DNA from: an uncultured Collinsella sp. | GTDB lineage: Bacteria > Actinomycetota > Coriobacteriia > Coriobacteriales > Coriobacteriaceae | Length of the DNA stretch: 22,777 bases | NCBI GenBank assembly: GCA_900543505.1 | Contig: UQSB01000036.1 | Location: 1-22,777 of the forward strand | Direction: 5' to 3' | Shown here: positions 1-6,388 of the stretch, piece after piece | Layout of the letters: every line of letters begins with the position of its first letter | How positions within the stretch are numbered: the first letter of the stretch is position 1 | Notes under the pieces: model-generated | Databases searched by the model: none | The model's input: only the letters and a program-made list of their open reading frames with translations | Told to the model about the DNA's origin: nothing | Position numbers and translations under genes: made by a program

Positions 1-35
1 AAGGGTGGTAGCCGTACCGGCTGCGCCCCTTTTTT
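1..35 (+). terminator. Probable rho-independent terminator of an upstream gene
   Basis: The first bases form an imperfect GC-rich stem. AAGGG and GTAGCC pair with GGCTGC and CCCTT around a GTACC loop, with one or two bulges, and a run of six T (30-35) follows. This is the usual layout of an intrinsic terminator on the plus strand, so a gene transcribed towards the window probably ends just before base 1. That gene is not visible. Confidence 0.6.
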
Positions 36-87
36 ACTGGATACATGTTGCGTAAATGGCCTTGCCGACGCCTTTCGTGGACTCGGA

Positions 88-216
88 TTTCGGAAGTGCG
101 GGGAAAACTCCGAACCTTCGAGCACACTGCTCTTTTGAACTCTTGTGACCTGCGGTTTTGTTGCTAAAAAAGTCGGTCTGGTCGGCAGAACTCGATTTTT
201 CACCGCACTTCCGAAA
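88..216. repeat. Long-range inverted repeat in a gene-poor region
   Basis: Bases 88-107 and 197-216 are inverted copies matching at 19 of 20 positions, with 89 bases between them. The shared core is TTCGGAAGTGCGG. The stretch 36-342 holds no ORF with a convincing ribosome binding site: the ORFs at 34-294 (minus) and 158-343 (plus) have no Shine-Dalgarno signal and odd composition. The block may be a structured RNA leader, a degenerate mobile repeat or a dispersed intergenic element. Nothing in the sequence decides between these. Confidence 0.55.
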
Positions 217-342
217 ACTGCGATCTTGCAGTACGAAAAACGGCCTCCATAACTCTGGGTTTATTGATGAGTGTAGCCGTTCGCCGTATATCATTGTCCG
301 TTTATGGAATCTATCTCCAACGAGTTGTAGTCATATGGTTTG

Positions 343-453
343 ATGTTGGAAACATATGATTACCGGCAGGCCGTAGGTGACGTTCCCCCTGATATCGGAG
401 GTTCCGGGTATGTTTCGTGCTCCGTTAAACAAGTATCGGGCTGGCTGACATGA
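343..453 (+). other. Possible 36-aa upstream ORF overlapping the next gene by ATGA
   Basis: An ATG at 343 opens a 36-codon frame with ordinary-looking residues (it ends SCSVKQVSGWLT). Its stop TGA at 451-453 overlaps the ATG (450-452) of the following gene in an ATGA junction, the classic arrangement for translational coupling. It lacks a good ribosome binding site, and the frame opens only at 331 after a TAG, so it could also be the tail of a decayed gene. In another frame, a 12-codon ORF at 410-448 has a strong GGAGG at 397-401 and stops one base before the same ATG. At most one of the two is likely to matter. Confidence 0.35.
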
Positions 454-899
454 GCCGCCGTTTTGTCTCGATAACCGTTGCAGTGGTTTGCCTGGCAGTG
501 CTTCTGGGCGCTACAGGGCAACTCGCCATAAGTCGAGAAACATCCTATATGCAGGAATGTGCTTCCGAAGGCTTTGCCATTGACGGTTACTATCGGGATG
601 ACGAAACAAGTCGGGAAACCCTGGCTTTTCTTGAGGAGGACAACTGTCGATGGCAGCTGGTCGACCAAGACGGAATCTGCACAGACGGGCAGTTTAAGCG
701 TACGGATGACCCCAACATCCTGATATTAAAGAAGGAAAACGGCGAAGAATTCGGTACGGTCCACGTGGCGTATATTTCGCGCCGACGCGATCAGGGCGTG
801 CTCTACCTATTTAGAGATACCAGGGTGACCCGTTTTTATCTGGTGAGTACCGGTCCGGCGTTTACAGTGGAGTCTGGCGATGTCGATGCGGACAGCTGA
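450..899 (+). CDS. Small exported protein of unknown function
   Basis: 149 residues. The N-terminus has two arginines followed by a hydrophobic stretch (about residues 6-28, ending LLGATGQLA), a typical signal peptide or single membrane anchor, so the product probably acts outside the membrane. The rest is a polar domain of about 115 residues with alternating short hydrophobic stretches (FAIDGYYR, RWQLVD, GTVHVAYISRR, VLYLFRD), which suggests a small beta-rich fold. Two cysteines, in the contexts NNCRW-like (EDNCRW) and DGICTDG, lie about ten residues apart and could pair. I do not recognise the family. The start has no strong ribosome binding site of its own, but two upstream mini-ORFs end exactly at it, which suggests coupled translation. 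A hairpin (920-950) follows the stop. Confidence 0.75.
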   Translation: MSRRFVSITVAVVCLAVLLGATGQLAISRETSYMQECASEGFAIDGYYRDDETSRETLAFLEEDNCRWQLVDQDGICTDGQFKRTDDPNILILKKENGEEFGTVHVAYISRRRDQGVLYLFRDTRVTRFYLVSTGPAFTVESGDVDADS

Positions 900-919
900 T
901 TCACGGCAATAAATCAGCG

Positions 920-950
920 AGCGGAGCGCGGCCATGGACCGCGCCCCGCT
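920..950. terminator. Hairpin between convergent genes
   Basis: A 12-bp stem (920-931 with 939-950, one mismatch, CCATGGA loop) lies 20 bases after the stop of the exported-protein gene and before the end of the minus-strand DUF389 gene. There is no clear T-run on either side (ATTTGCT follows on plus), so it may be a weak shared terminator. Confidence 0.5.
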
Positions 951-1024
951 ATTTGCTCGTGGCCCGCGTCACGTCTGCGCCATGTCGTGACTCGCGGCTG
1001 CGCGCATCCATCCCACGTCGCGTA

Positions 1025-2164
1025 TTACTGCACATCAAACTCCACGCGATCGAGCTCGGGCACATTGAGATCGATGAGCTTGCGGGCTACACGGCGGTCG
1101 TGTGCCCCAAGCGCCTCGCTTGTCGTCACATGGGCGACAACCTCGCGCTCGACGATACCCTCCTCCCTGCCTTCGGTGGCCGAGGTCTCGACGGCAACGG
1201 TGTAATCCTTAAAGCCCGGCAGCACCGCGGCAAGCTCGCGCGTGGTTTCGGTGACGCCGTAACCGTCCTGCACGCCGGCCTGCGCCGAGCCAATAGACCC
1301 CGCCGTCATAACGATGCAGGGGATGGCAAAGATCACCGTACCCACGATGATGCGGCGGCGCACCTTGTGTGACAGCTCATCGACCTCGGCATCTTCTTCG
1401 GCGGTCACAATGCCGTCGCCGTTGAGGTCGCGCTTGAGCGGCACGCGCAAAAGAAGTAGTACGGCTTCGGCCGCCAGCGCGATAAAGACGACGTTGATGC
1501 CAAACTCGTAGAGGGCCGAGAGAAACAGCGGCCCGCTCGCGATGGCGATGCCATAGCCCGCCGCGCACAGGGGCGGCATGAGCGCGGTCGCCACGGCCAC
1601 GCCGGCGATGAGCGTGGCGGGTTCCTGGTCGCGCGAGTTGCCCAGTCCGCCCGCAAAGCCGCCCGCGAGCGCGACGGCAAGGTCCCACACAGTCGGTGTC
1701 GAGTTGTCGATGATGGCGGCCGTGGTGGTGCCAAGGGGCGAGAGCTTAAAGTACAGCGTGGACGTGATTAGACAAAAGACCATCTGCAGCGCGAGGCCGG
1801 CAATTGCCTCGACGGCAATCTCGCGGTCGAGCGTGGCGATGCCGTATGCCATGGCAAGGACCGAGCCCATGAGCGGACAGATGAGCATGGCGCCCACGAT
1901 GGCAATGTCCGAGTCGATATCGAGGCCGATGCTCGCGATCAACATGGCAATGATCAGGATGCATAAGTGTGAGCCAGTCAGGCGCGCCCCGTTTACAAAG
2001 CGCTTGCGAATCACGTGATAGGGCGCGCGTCCCTCGCGTATGTTGAACGCCTGCTTAAGGAAACGGGTGGCATTCTCCATGGCCTCGCTGTGTGCAGGGC
2101 GTATACCGTGACGACGATGATGACGCTCGCGCAGCCGCTTGATCTGTTGTTTGTCGAGTTCCAT
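1025..2164 (-). CDS. DUF389 family membrane protein with an EF-hand-like loop
   Basis: 379 residues. A basic N-terminal region of about 60 residues is followed by roughly six membrane segments (about 66-84, 86-108, 118-140, 160-175, 185-210 and 214-240, plus one at 272-292) and a soluble C-terminal domain of about 85 residues. Features typical of DUF389 proteins include IVGAMLICPLMG (residues 89-100) and the GLGNSRDQE and ATALMPPLCAAGYG stretches. The biochemical function of the family is not established. Unusually, the cytoplasmic-looking loop before the last membrane segment contains DLNGDGIVTAEE (246-257), which fits the calcium-binding EF-hand loop with D1, N3, D5, G6 and E12. Translation starts at ATG 2164, preceded by GAGGTA, with a good promoter at 2212-2240. 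The gene is likely monocistronic: the OPT gene upstream of it ends in its own terminator. Confidence 0.88.
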   Translation of the reverse strand: MELDKQQIKRLRERHHRRHGIRPAHSEAMENATRFLKQAFNIREGRAPYHVIRKRFVNGARLTGSHLCILIIAMLIASIGLDIDSDIAIVGAMLICPLMGSVLAMAYGIATLDREIAVEAIAGLALQMVFCLITSTLYFKLSPLGTTTAAIIDNSTPTVWDLAVALAGGFAGGLGNSRDQEPATLIAGVAVATALMPPLCAAGYGIAIASGPLFLSALYEFGINVVFIALAAEAVLLLLRVPLKRDLNGDGIVTAEEDAEVDELSHKVRRRIIVGTVIFAIPCIVMTAGSIGSAQAGVQDGYGVTETTRELAAVLPGFKDYTVAVETSATEGREEGIVEREVVAHVTTSEALGAHDRRVARKLIDLNVPELDRVEFDVQ

Positions 2165-2211
2165 GCTTACCTCGTTTAGCTTCTGAGCCGCTTCTTGCGT
2201 CTGTCGTCTTT

Positions 2212-2240
2212 ACTCTACACCGCGTTAGGCGAGGTGTCAG
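2212..2240 (-). promoter_or_regulatory. Sigma-70-type promoter for the DUF389 gene
   Basis: On the minus strand CTGACA (2235-2240, five of six matches to TTGACA) and TAGAGT (2212-2217, four of six to TATAAT) are separated by exactly 17 bases. Transcription would start near 2205, giving a leader of about 40 bases before the ATG at 2164. Called by eye only. Confidence 0.55.
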
Positions 2241-2313
2241 ACAAGGTTTGTTGACCTGGAAGTCAGGCCAATCGACATGGCTAAAACGCCGTGAGGATCA
2301 TAAGAGTCAAATA

Positions 2314-2354
2314 GACAAAAAAGCGCGGGGCCGGTTTGATTCCGACCCCGCGCT
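2314..2354 (-). terminator. Rho-independent terminator of the OPT transporter gene
   Basis: A 13-bp GC-rich stem (2342-2354 with 2322-2334, one mismatch) lies 26 bases beyond the stop at 2380. It is followed on the minus strand by a run of six T (2316-2321). This is a textbook terminator and separates the OPT gene from the DUF389 gene. Confidence 0.88.
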
Positions 2355-2379
2355 CTGCGCTGGTGCGTTGTTGTTCAGC

Positions 2380-4083
2380 CTACCCTAGCAGGCTCAGACC
2401 AACAGAGACAAACGCCAGGATAACGCCGACGATGGACTCGCCGCCGAGCAGGCCGCTGGCAACGACCAAGCCCTGTTCCTGGAAGGCGGCATCCTTGGCA
2501 GCCCTCTCCTCGTCAGAAAGACCAGCGGTGGCGTCGCGGTGAGCGGACCACTTGTCGTAGGCGAGTTTGACGCAGGAGCCCAGGAATGCCGTGAGTGACA
2601 TGTAGAACGGCAGGTACACGCCCAGGCCGATCATCATGGCCGGAATGCCGAGCCAGTACATGACGATGCCGGCGATAAAGCCGCCAACGAACCACGGGAC
2701 GCTCGGGATGCCCGAGACCATGGTGGCGACGACGCTTGCCTGCGCGGCAACAAAGCTCTTGTCGGGGCCAAAGGCGTCCGGGCCATAGGCGGTGACGAGC
2801 GCGACCATGACGGCTGCGGCGACCAGGGCGCCCACGATGCCGCCAATGGCTTGGCCGATCCACTGCGCACGCGGGTTGGTGCCCAGCACGGCGCCAGCCT
2901 TAAAGTCGTTCATGACGTCGCCCGCAAGGCCGCACGCTACGGCCACGATGCCGGCGATAAAGAACAGCTTGACCTGAGCGAGCTGCGCGAAGGCGGCAAC
3001 GATGAGCATGACGATGAGGCCAAAGATCTCCATGGGGTCGATGCCCGTCTGGCCGCAGCTCTGCGCGCTCATGATGGTGGTGACAAAGGTGAACAGCGTG
3101 ACGATGACGGCCGGAACGGGGCCAAGGTCGAGCACGATGGCGATGATCACGGCGATGGCGGCAGCGCCCAGGCCGATGATACCGGCGTCGAGCTTAAGGG
3201 AACCCGAGATGAGCGGCTGCTCGTCGGTGTCGGTGGAGCTGTCGGCGGCGAGGCCGCGGACGATACCGGCGACCTGCGGCAGGATGTCCTTGAGGACGAC
3301 GGCGACACCAAAGCCCATCATGAGGCCCATACCCAGGGACTTGACGATGCCCTGCGCAGTCACAACGTCGAACAGACCGGCAGCGGTGCCGCCCATAATG
3401 ATGCCAAAGTTGCCCAGCAGGGCGCCGGCAAACCAGAAGGCGACGGGGGCGAAGCCCACGAGGAAGCCGACGGAGAGCAGCATGGGCGAGTTGTAGATAC
3501 CAAAGGTCACGCCGGGAATGTTGAGCGTGCACAGCATGCTGGGCACAATGCCCAGGGCGTCGCGCAGCACGCTATAGATGCCGGCGATGGCCATGGAGCC
3601 AAAGAGCTGCTTGCCGGTCTTGCCGCCGGCCTCGGTCGCGCGCAGGGTCTGAGCTGCGGCGTTGCCAGTGGGGAACTCAAGCGCGGCGTCCACGATAAAG
3701 TGACGGTGGATGAGTGCCGTGGCCAGCAGGCCCAAGATGGTGCCGGCGAGTGCCACGATAAACATGTCGAGCCAGCTGATCTGGTCGGCATAGCCCAGCA
3801 TCCAGGCGCCCGGGATGGTAAACGCCAGGCCGCCGGCGACCATGGCGCCCGCGGACATGATGGTGTGGGTGACGTTGGCCTCGTTGAGGCTGGCGTTGCC
3901 CATGAGCTTCAGGAAGAACAGCGAGATGACGGCAGCGAAAATAATCGGCCAGGGGAGGGCACCCATCTTGAGGGCCGTGTAGGCCGAGCTTGCCGTGATG
4001 ATCACGCAGCCAAGGACGCCGATGACGACGCCGCGCAGCGTGAGTTGCCCGCGCATCGAAGCGCGGTTCGAGGGATTGCTCAT
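2380..4083 (-). CDS. OPT family oligopeptide transporter
   Basis: 567 residues, almost wholly hydrophobic, with about 14 predicted membrane segments. The N-terminus (LRGVVIGVLGCVIITASSAY, then KMGALPWPIIFAAVISLFFL) and the following LNEANVTHTIMSAGAMVAGG are typical of the prokaryotic OPT group. So are FPTGNAAAQTLRATEAGGK around residue 140, the SAQSCGQTGIDPMEIFGL stretch in the middle and the C-terminal FVGGFIAGIVMYWLGIPAMM. These proteins are proton-coupled importers in the cytoplasmic membrane. Known substrates of the superfamily include oligopeptides and metal chelates, and the sequence alone does not choose between them. The start at 4083 is well supported by AAAGGAG six bases upstream. 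A possible minus-strand -10 (TATACT, 4194-4199) implies a leader of about 100 bases. The gene stands alone and is divergent from coaX. Confidence 0.9.
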   Translation of the reverse strand: MSNPSNRASMRGQLTLRGVVIGVLGCVIITASSAYTALKMGALPWPIIFAAVISLFFLKLMGNASLNEANVTHTIMSAGAMVAGGLAFTIPGAWMLGYADQISWLDMFIVALAGTILGLLATALIHRHFIVDAALEFPTGNAAAQTLRATEAGGKTGKQLFGSMAIAGIYSVLRDALGIVPSMLCTLNIPGVTFGIYNSPMLLSVGFLVGFAPVAFWFAGALLGNFGIIMGGTAAGLFDVVTAQGIVKSLGMGLMMGFGVAVVLKDILPQVAGIVRGLAADSSTDTDEQPLISGSLKLDAGIIGLGAAAIAVIIAIVLDLGPVPAVIVTLFTFVTTIMSAQSCGQTGIDPMEIFGLIVMLIVAAFAQLAQVKLFFIAGIVAVACGLAGDVMNDFKAGAVLGTNPRAQWIGQAIGGIVGALVAAAVMVALVTAYGPDAFGPDKSFVAAQASVVATMVSGIPSVPWFVGGFIAGIVMYWLGIPAMMIGLGVYLPFYMSLTAFLGSCVKLAYDKWSAHRDATAGLSDEERAAKDAAFQEQGLVVASGLLGGESIVGVILAFVSVGLSLLG

Positions 4084-4193
4084 ATAAAACTCCTTTGCGT
4101 ATATCCGCTTCCCCCGGGAGCGCCGTTACGGATACGGCGCGGGAAGTCGGGTTACCAAGGGCCGCCGCGTGAGCTCGCAAACGGCCGCGCACC

Positions 4194-4199
4194 AGTATA
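4194..4199 (-). promoter_or_regulatory. Possible -10 box for the OPT gene
   Basis: TATACT on the minus strand matches five of six positions of the -10 consensus. No good -35 lies 16-18 bases upstream. The implied leader of about 100 bases contains a 7-bp GC hairpin (GCGCCGT/ACGGCGC, about 4120-4140). Weak evidence. Confidence 0.3.
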
Positions 4200-4207
4200 G
4201 CGGCACG

Positions 4208-4230
4208 GCAGTTAATTTGGGACTGGGCTT
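4208..4230 (+). repeat. Degenerate copy of the GGGAC-core intergenic element
   Basis: This 23-base stretch (core AATTTGGGACTGGGCT) matches the reverse complement of 5869-5891 at about 20 of 23 positions. Both copies lie between genes. TCCCAA at 4240-4245 could pair with TTGGGA at 4217-4222. It sits next to the large palindrome at 4258-4335, which carries the same GGGAC core. Confidence 0.5.
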
Positions 4231-4257
4231 TTTTAGCTATCCCAAGCGAAGCCGAAG

Positions 4258-4335
4258 GATGATTATTCTGGGACGGGGATTTAAAAATCATCAGGTACGC
4301 AATGATTTTTAAATCCCCGTCCCAGAATAATCATC
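4258..4335. repeat. Perfect 34-bp inverted repeat with 10-base loop
   Basis: Bases 4258-4291 are the exact reverse complement of 4302-4335; the loop is CAGGTACGCA. Each arm reads ATGATTATTCTGGGACGGGG and continues with an A/T-rich end. There is no T-run, so it is not an ordinary terminator. It ends five bases before the TATACT of the probable coaX promoter, so it covers the -35 region, and it lies between the divergent OPT and coaX genes. The GGGACGGGG core links it to other small hairpins in the window. A mobile, REP-like or MITE-like element is the most likely explanation; a regulatory role is possible. Confidence 0.9.
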
Positions 4336-4339
4336 GGGA

Positions 4340-4345
4340 TATACT
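4340..4345 (+). promoter_or_regulatory. Probable -10 box for coaX
   Basis: TATACT lies 28 bases before the coaX ATG and just outside the 34-bp palindrome, so the matching -35 position (about 4317-4322, CCGTCC) falls inside the right arm and is poor. Placement relative to the AAAGGAG at 4359-4365 is reasonable. Confidence 0.4.
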
Positions 4346-4372
4346 GCTGGGCAGACGAAAGGAGCGCCGACG

Positions 4373-5224
4373 ATGCTTAATGGGTGCGCATATATATTGA
4401 CGGTCGACGTGGGCAACACGTTTATTCGCTTTGGCCTGTTTGCAGAGGATTCGGCCGCGGCGCAGGAATGTCCGCTCGCGACGTGCGAGATCACGACGCC
4501 GGCCCGTATTACGGCCGACGAGGCGCGCATGAGGCTCGCGCAGGTCATGGGCGCGCTCGCCGCCGATGCAAGTGTGCCCGGGGTGCTTGCACCCGCCGCG
4601 GCCGTGCTGAGCTGTGTAGTCCCGGCGCTCGAGCGCCCGTGGAAGGCGGCACTTTCCCGCACCTGCACGGGGCGCGTGCTCACCGTGGGGCCGGGACTTA
4701 AGACCGGCATACCCGTGCACTACGACGATCCGGCCGAGATCGGCCCCGACCGCATCGCCGATGCCGTGGCGGCCCGCGCTGTCTACGGCTCGCCGTGCAT
4801 CGTGATTGACCTGGGCACGACGACCAATATCGAGGTCATCGACGCGCACGGTACCTTTGTGGGCGGCGTTATCGCGCCAGGCCTGGCCCTCGGCGCCCGT
4901 TCGCTTTCGGCGGCAGCAGCGCGCCTACCCCAGGTTGAGCCCTCGGCGCCAACGCACGTCATCGGACGCAACACGCGCGAGGCCATGCGCTCGGGTGTGG
5001 TTTTGGGCGAGGTAGCCCGCATCGACGGCATGCTCGACATGGTGCTTGCCGAGATGCGCGCGACCAAGGCCGCGGGGGAGGGCGATGTGCCCATCGTCAT
5101 TACCGGCGACGATGCCGAGGCACTTGCGGCGCTGGTCGGCCACAGCCTGACGGTAGACGACGCGCTGACGTTGCGGGGTCTCGCCGAGCTCTACCGCATC
5201 AACCAAAAGCCCCGCCGCGCGTAG
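4373..5224 (+). CDS. coaX: Type III pantothenate kinase
   Basis: 283 residues, the usual length for CoaX (about 250-280). The enzyme phosphorylates pantothenate with ATP, the first step of coenzyme A synthesis, and belongs to the ASKHA fold; family members need a monovalent cation and resist CoA feedback. Visible motifs are the phosphate-1 loop DVGNTF (12-17), GPDRIADAVAA (124-134), the second phosphate loop DLGTTTNIEVID (146-157), FVGGVIAPG (162-170) and IGRNT (197-201). The aspartate of GPDR and that of DVGNT are catalytic or nucleotide-contacting in characterised members. The start at 4373 has AAAGGAG eight bases upstream. It is the first gene of a plus-strand series, but the next gene has its own promoter signal. 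Confidence 0.95.
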   Translation: MLNGCAYILTVDVGNTFIRFGLFAEDSAAAQECPLATCEITTPARITADEARMRLAQVMGALAADASVPGVLAPAAAVLSCVVPALERPWKAALSRTCTGRVLTVGPGLKTGIPVHYDDPAEIGPDRIADAVAARAVYGSPCIVIDLGTTTNIEVIDAHGTFVGGVIAPGLALGARSLSAAAARLPQVEPSAPTHVIGRNTREAMRSGVVLGEVARIDGMLDMVLAEMRATKAAGEGDVPIVITGDDAEALAALVGHSLTVDDALTLRGLAELYRINQKPRRA

Positions 5225-5263
5225 GGCGAGGGGCTGGTGGGATAAGCGCCCCTACCTTTCACC

Positions 5264-5272
5264 TGCTACAAT
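5264..5272 (+). promoter_or_regulatory. Extended -10 promoter for the dCMP deaminase gene
   Basis: TGCTACAAT is a full extended -10 element (TGn plus TACAAT, five of six). It overlaps an in-frame ATG at 5271, which argues against that ATG as the start and for the one at 5307, which has GGAGGTG upstream. No clear -35 is seen, as is common for extended -10 promoters. Confidence 0.5.
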
Positions 5273-5306
5273 GGGCCAAACTATTGCGATTGCGGAGGTG
5301 TCTGCC

Positions 5307-5831
5307 ATGTCGGACGATCTTCATCAAACCGCGTCGGGCAAGCGCCGCGACGTTATTAGCTGGGACGAGTTCTTTATGAGCGTGGCCATCGCCGCGCAGC
5401 GCCGCAGCAAGGACCCCAACACGCAGGTGGGAGCGTGCATCGCCAGCACCAACCACCGCATCCTTTCGGTGGGTTACAACGGCACGCCCTCGGCGCTCAA
5501 CGACGACTTTTTCCCGTGGGGTACGAGCGATGACCCGCTGCAGGACAAGCACAACTACGTGGTCCATGCCGAGGCCAACGCCGTGCTCAACTACCGTGGC
5601 TCGCTCAAGGACCTCGAGGGTTCCACGGTTTACGTCACGCTGTTCCCGTGCCACGACTGCGCCAAGATCCTGGCGCAGGTGGGCGTGGGCGAGGTCGTCT
5701 ACCTGGACAATAAGTATGCCGACACCGATGACGGCCGTATCAGCCGCCGCATTCTCGACTCCTGCGGCATCAGCTACCGCCAGGTCATCGTCGATGTCCA
5801 GATTGGTACCGGGGGACAGGCTCGGCAGTAG
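5307..5831 (+). CDS. Deoxycytidylate (dCMP) deaminase, zinc-dependent
   Basis: 174 residues from ATG 5307. I chose it over the in-frame ATG at 5271 because GGAGGTG lies just upstream of 5307, while 5271 has no binding site and overlaps a promoter-like element. The cytidine deaminase fold is clear: HAEANAVLN (residues 87-95) supplies the zinc-binding histidine and catalytic glutamate, and PCHDC (114-118) supplies the two zinc cysteines. DPNTQVGACI (37-46) and GYNGTP (56-61) are typical of dCMP deaminases (ComEB group). Members convert dCMP to dUMP, the precursor for thymidylate synthesis. Competence is not implied, because no comEA or comEC neighbour is present. The neighbours are coaX upstream and a NifU-type gene downstream, with no tight spacing to either. 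Confidence 0.88.
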   Translation: MSDDLHQTASGKRRDVISWDEFFMSVAIAAQRRSKDPNTQVGACIASTNHRILSVGYNGTPSALNDDFFPWGTSDDPLQDKHNYVVHAEANAVLNYRGSLKDLEGSTVYVTLFPCHDCAKILAQVGVGEVVYLDNKYADTDDGRISRRILDSCGISYRQVIVDVQIGTGGQARQ

Positions 5832-5868
5832 CGCGTGCCGACGCCAGCTGGCGGCAAAACAGCCAAAA

Positions 5869-5891
5869 GAGCCCCGTCCCAAATTGACTGC
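5869..5891 (-). repeat. Degenerate GGGAC-core intergenic element
   Basis: On the minus strand this stretch has the core AATTTGGGACGGGGCT and matches 4208-4230 at about 20 of 23 positions. It lies in the 170-base gap between the dCMP deaminase and the NifU-type gene. Downstream in the same gap a short GC hairpin (5964-5970 with 5973-5979, CGCGGGC/GCCCGCG) sits just before the ribosome binding site of the NifU gene. Confidence 0.5.
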
Positions 5892-6001
5892 TCGTGAAAG
5901 TCATGTCCGCACGCATGGCTGGCGCCTAAGCGGGTACATGGCTGTAGTAACATAGCCCCTGTCCGCGGGCGTGCCCGCGTTATTGTGAGAAAGGAGCCCC
6001 T

Positions 6002-6280
6002 GTGGCTGTTAACGAAGAGCTGCTTAAGAAGGTTCTTGAAGAGATTCGCCCCAACCTGCAGGCCGACGGCGGCGATATGGAGTATGTGGGCGTCGACGAC
6101 GAGGGTGTCGTCAAGTTGGAACTACAGGGCGCCTGCGCCGGCTGCCCCATGAGCTCGCTGACCCTGTCTATGGGTATCGAGCGCATCCTGAAGGAGCACG
6201 TGCCCGGCGTCACCCGCGTCGAGCAGGTCAATGCTTCCGGCGAGGCCGACGAACTGTACGACGAGTACGCGCCGTTCTAA
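6002..6280 (+). CDS. NifU C-terminal-domain Fe-S cluster protein
   Basis: 92 residues, the size of stand-alone NifU-like (Nfu) domain proteins. It starts with GTG at 6002, supported by AAAGGAG at 5990-5996. ADGGDMEYVGV (21-31) and the paired cysteines in CAGCPMSS (C45, C48) are the family signature. Two subunits usually bridge one 4Fe-4S cluster through these cysteines and pass it to target enzymes. The acidic tail (GEADELYDEYAPF) is not part of the core domain. lgt begins 108 bases downstream and may be co-transcribed, although a short hairpin (TGCGGA/TCCGCA, 6292-6311) lies between the two genes. This is probably an Fe-S carrier; a nitrogen-fixation role is not implied. Confidence 0.92.
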   Translation: MAVNEELLKKVLEEIRPNLQADGGDMEYVGVDDEGVVKLELQGACAGCPMSSLTLSMGIERILKEHVPGVTRVEQVNASGEADELYDEYAPF

Positions 6281-6388
6281 GATGCGAAAGCTGCGGACGA
6301 CATGCTCCGCATAGACGTTACGCCCAGATATGAGGCTGCGAGCGCAAGGCCCGCGGCCGCATTTGTATGTAGGGAGCAGGGGATCGAT

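Noticed and set aside
34..294. Minus-strand ORF of 86 codons at the window start
   Set aside because: No ribosome binding site, odd composition, and it spans the inverted repeat 88-216 and the terminator region; more likely a chance open frame in a non-coding repeat.
2851..4200. Plus-strand ORF of 449 codons opposite the OPT gene
   Set aside because: It is the antisense shadow of a well-supported OPT transporter: composition is dominated by Gly, Asp, His and Ala from GC-rich reverse codons, and there is no binding site.
5530..5955. Plus-strand ORF of 141 codons overlapping the dCMP deaminase gene
   Set aside because: Arg/Ser/Thr-rich shadow frame with no binding site; the other frame contains intact HAE and PCxxC motifs.
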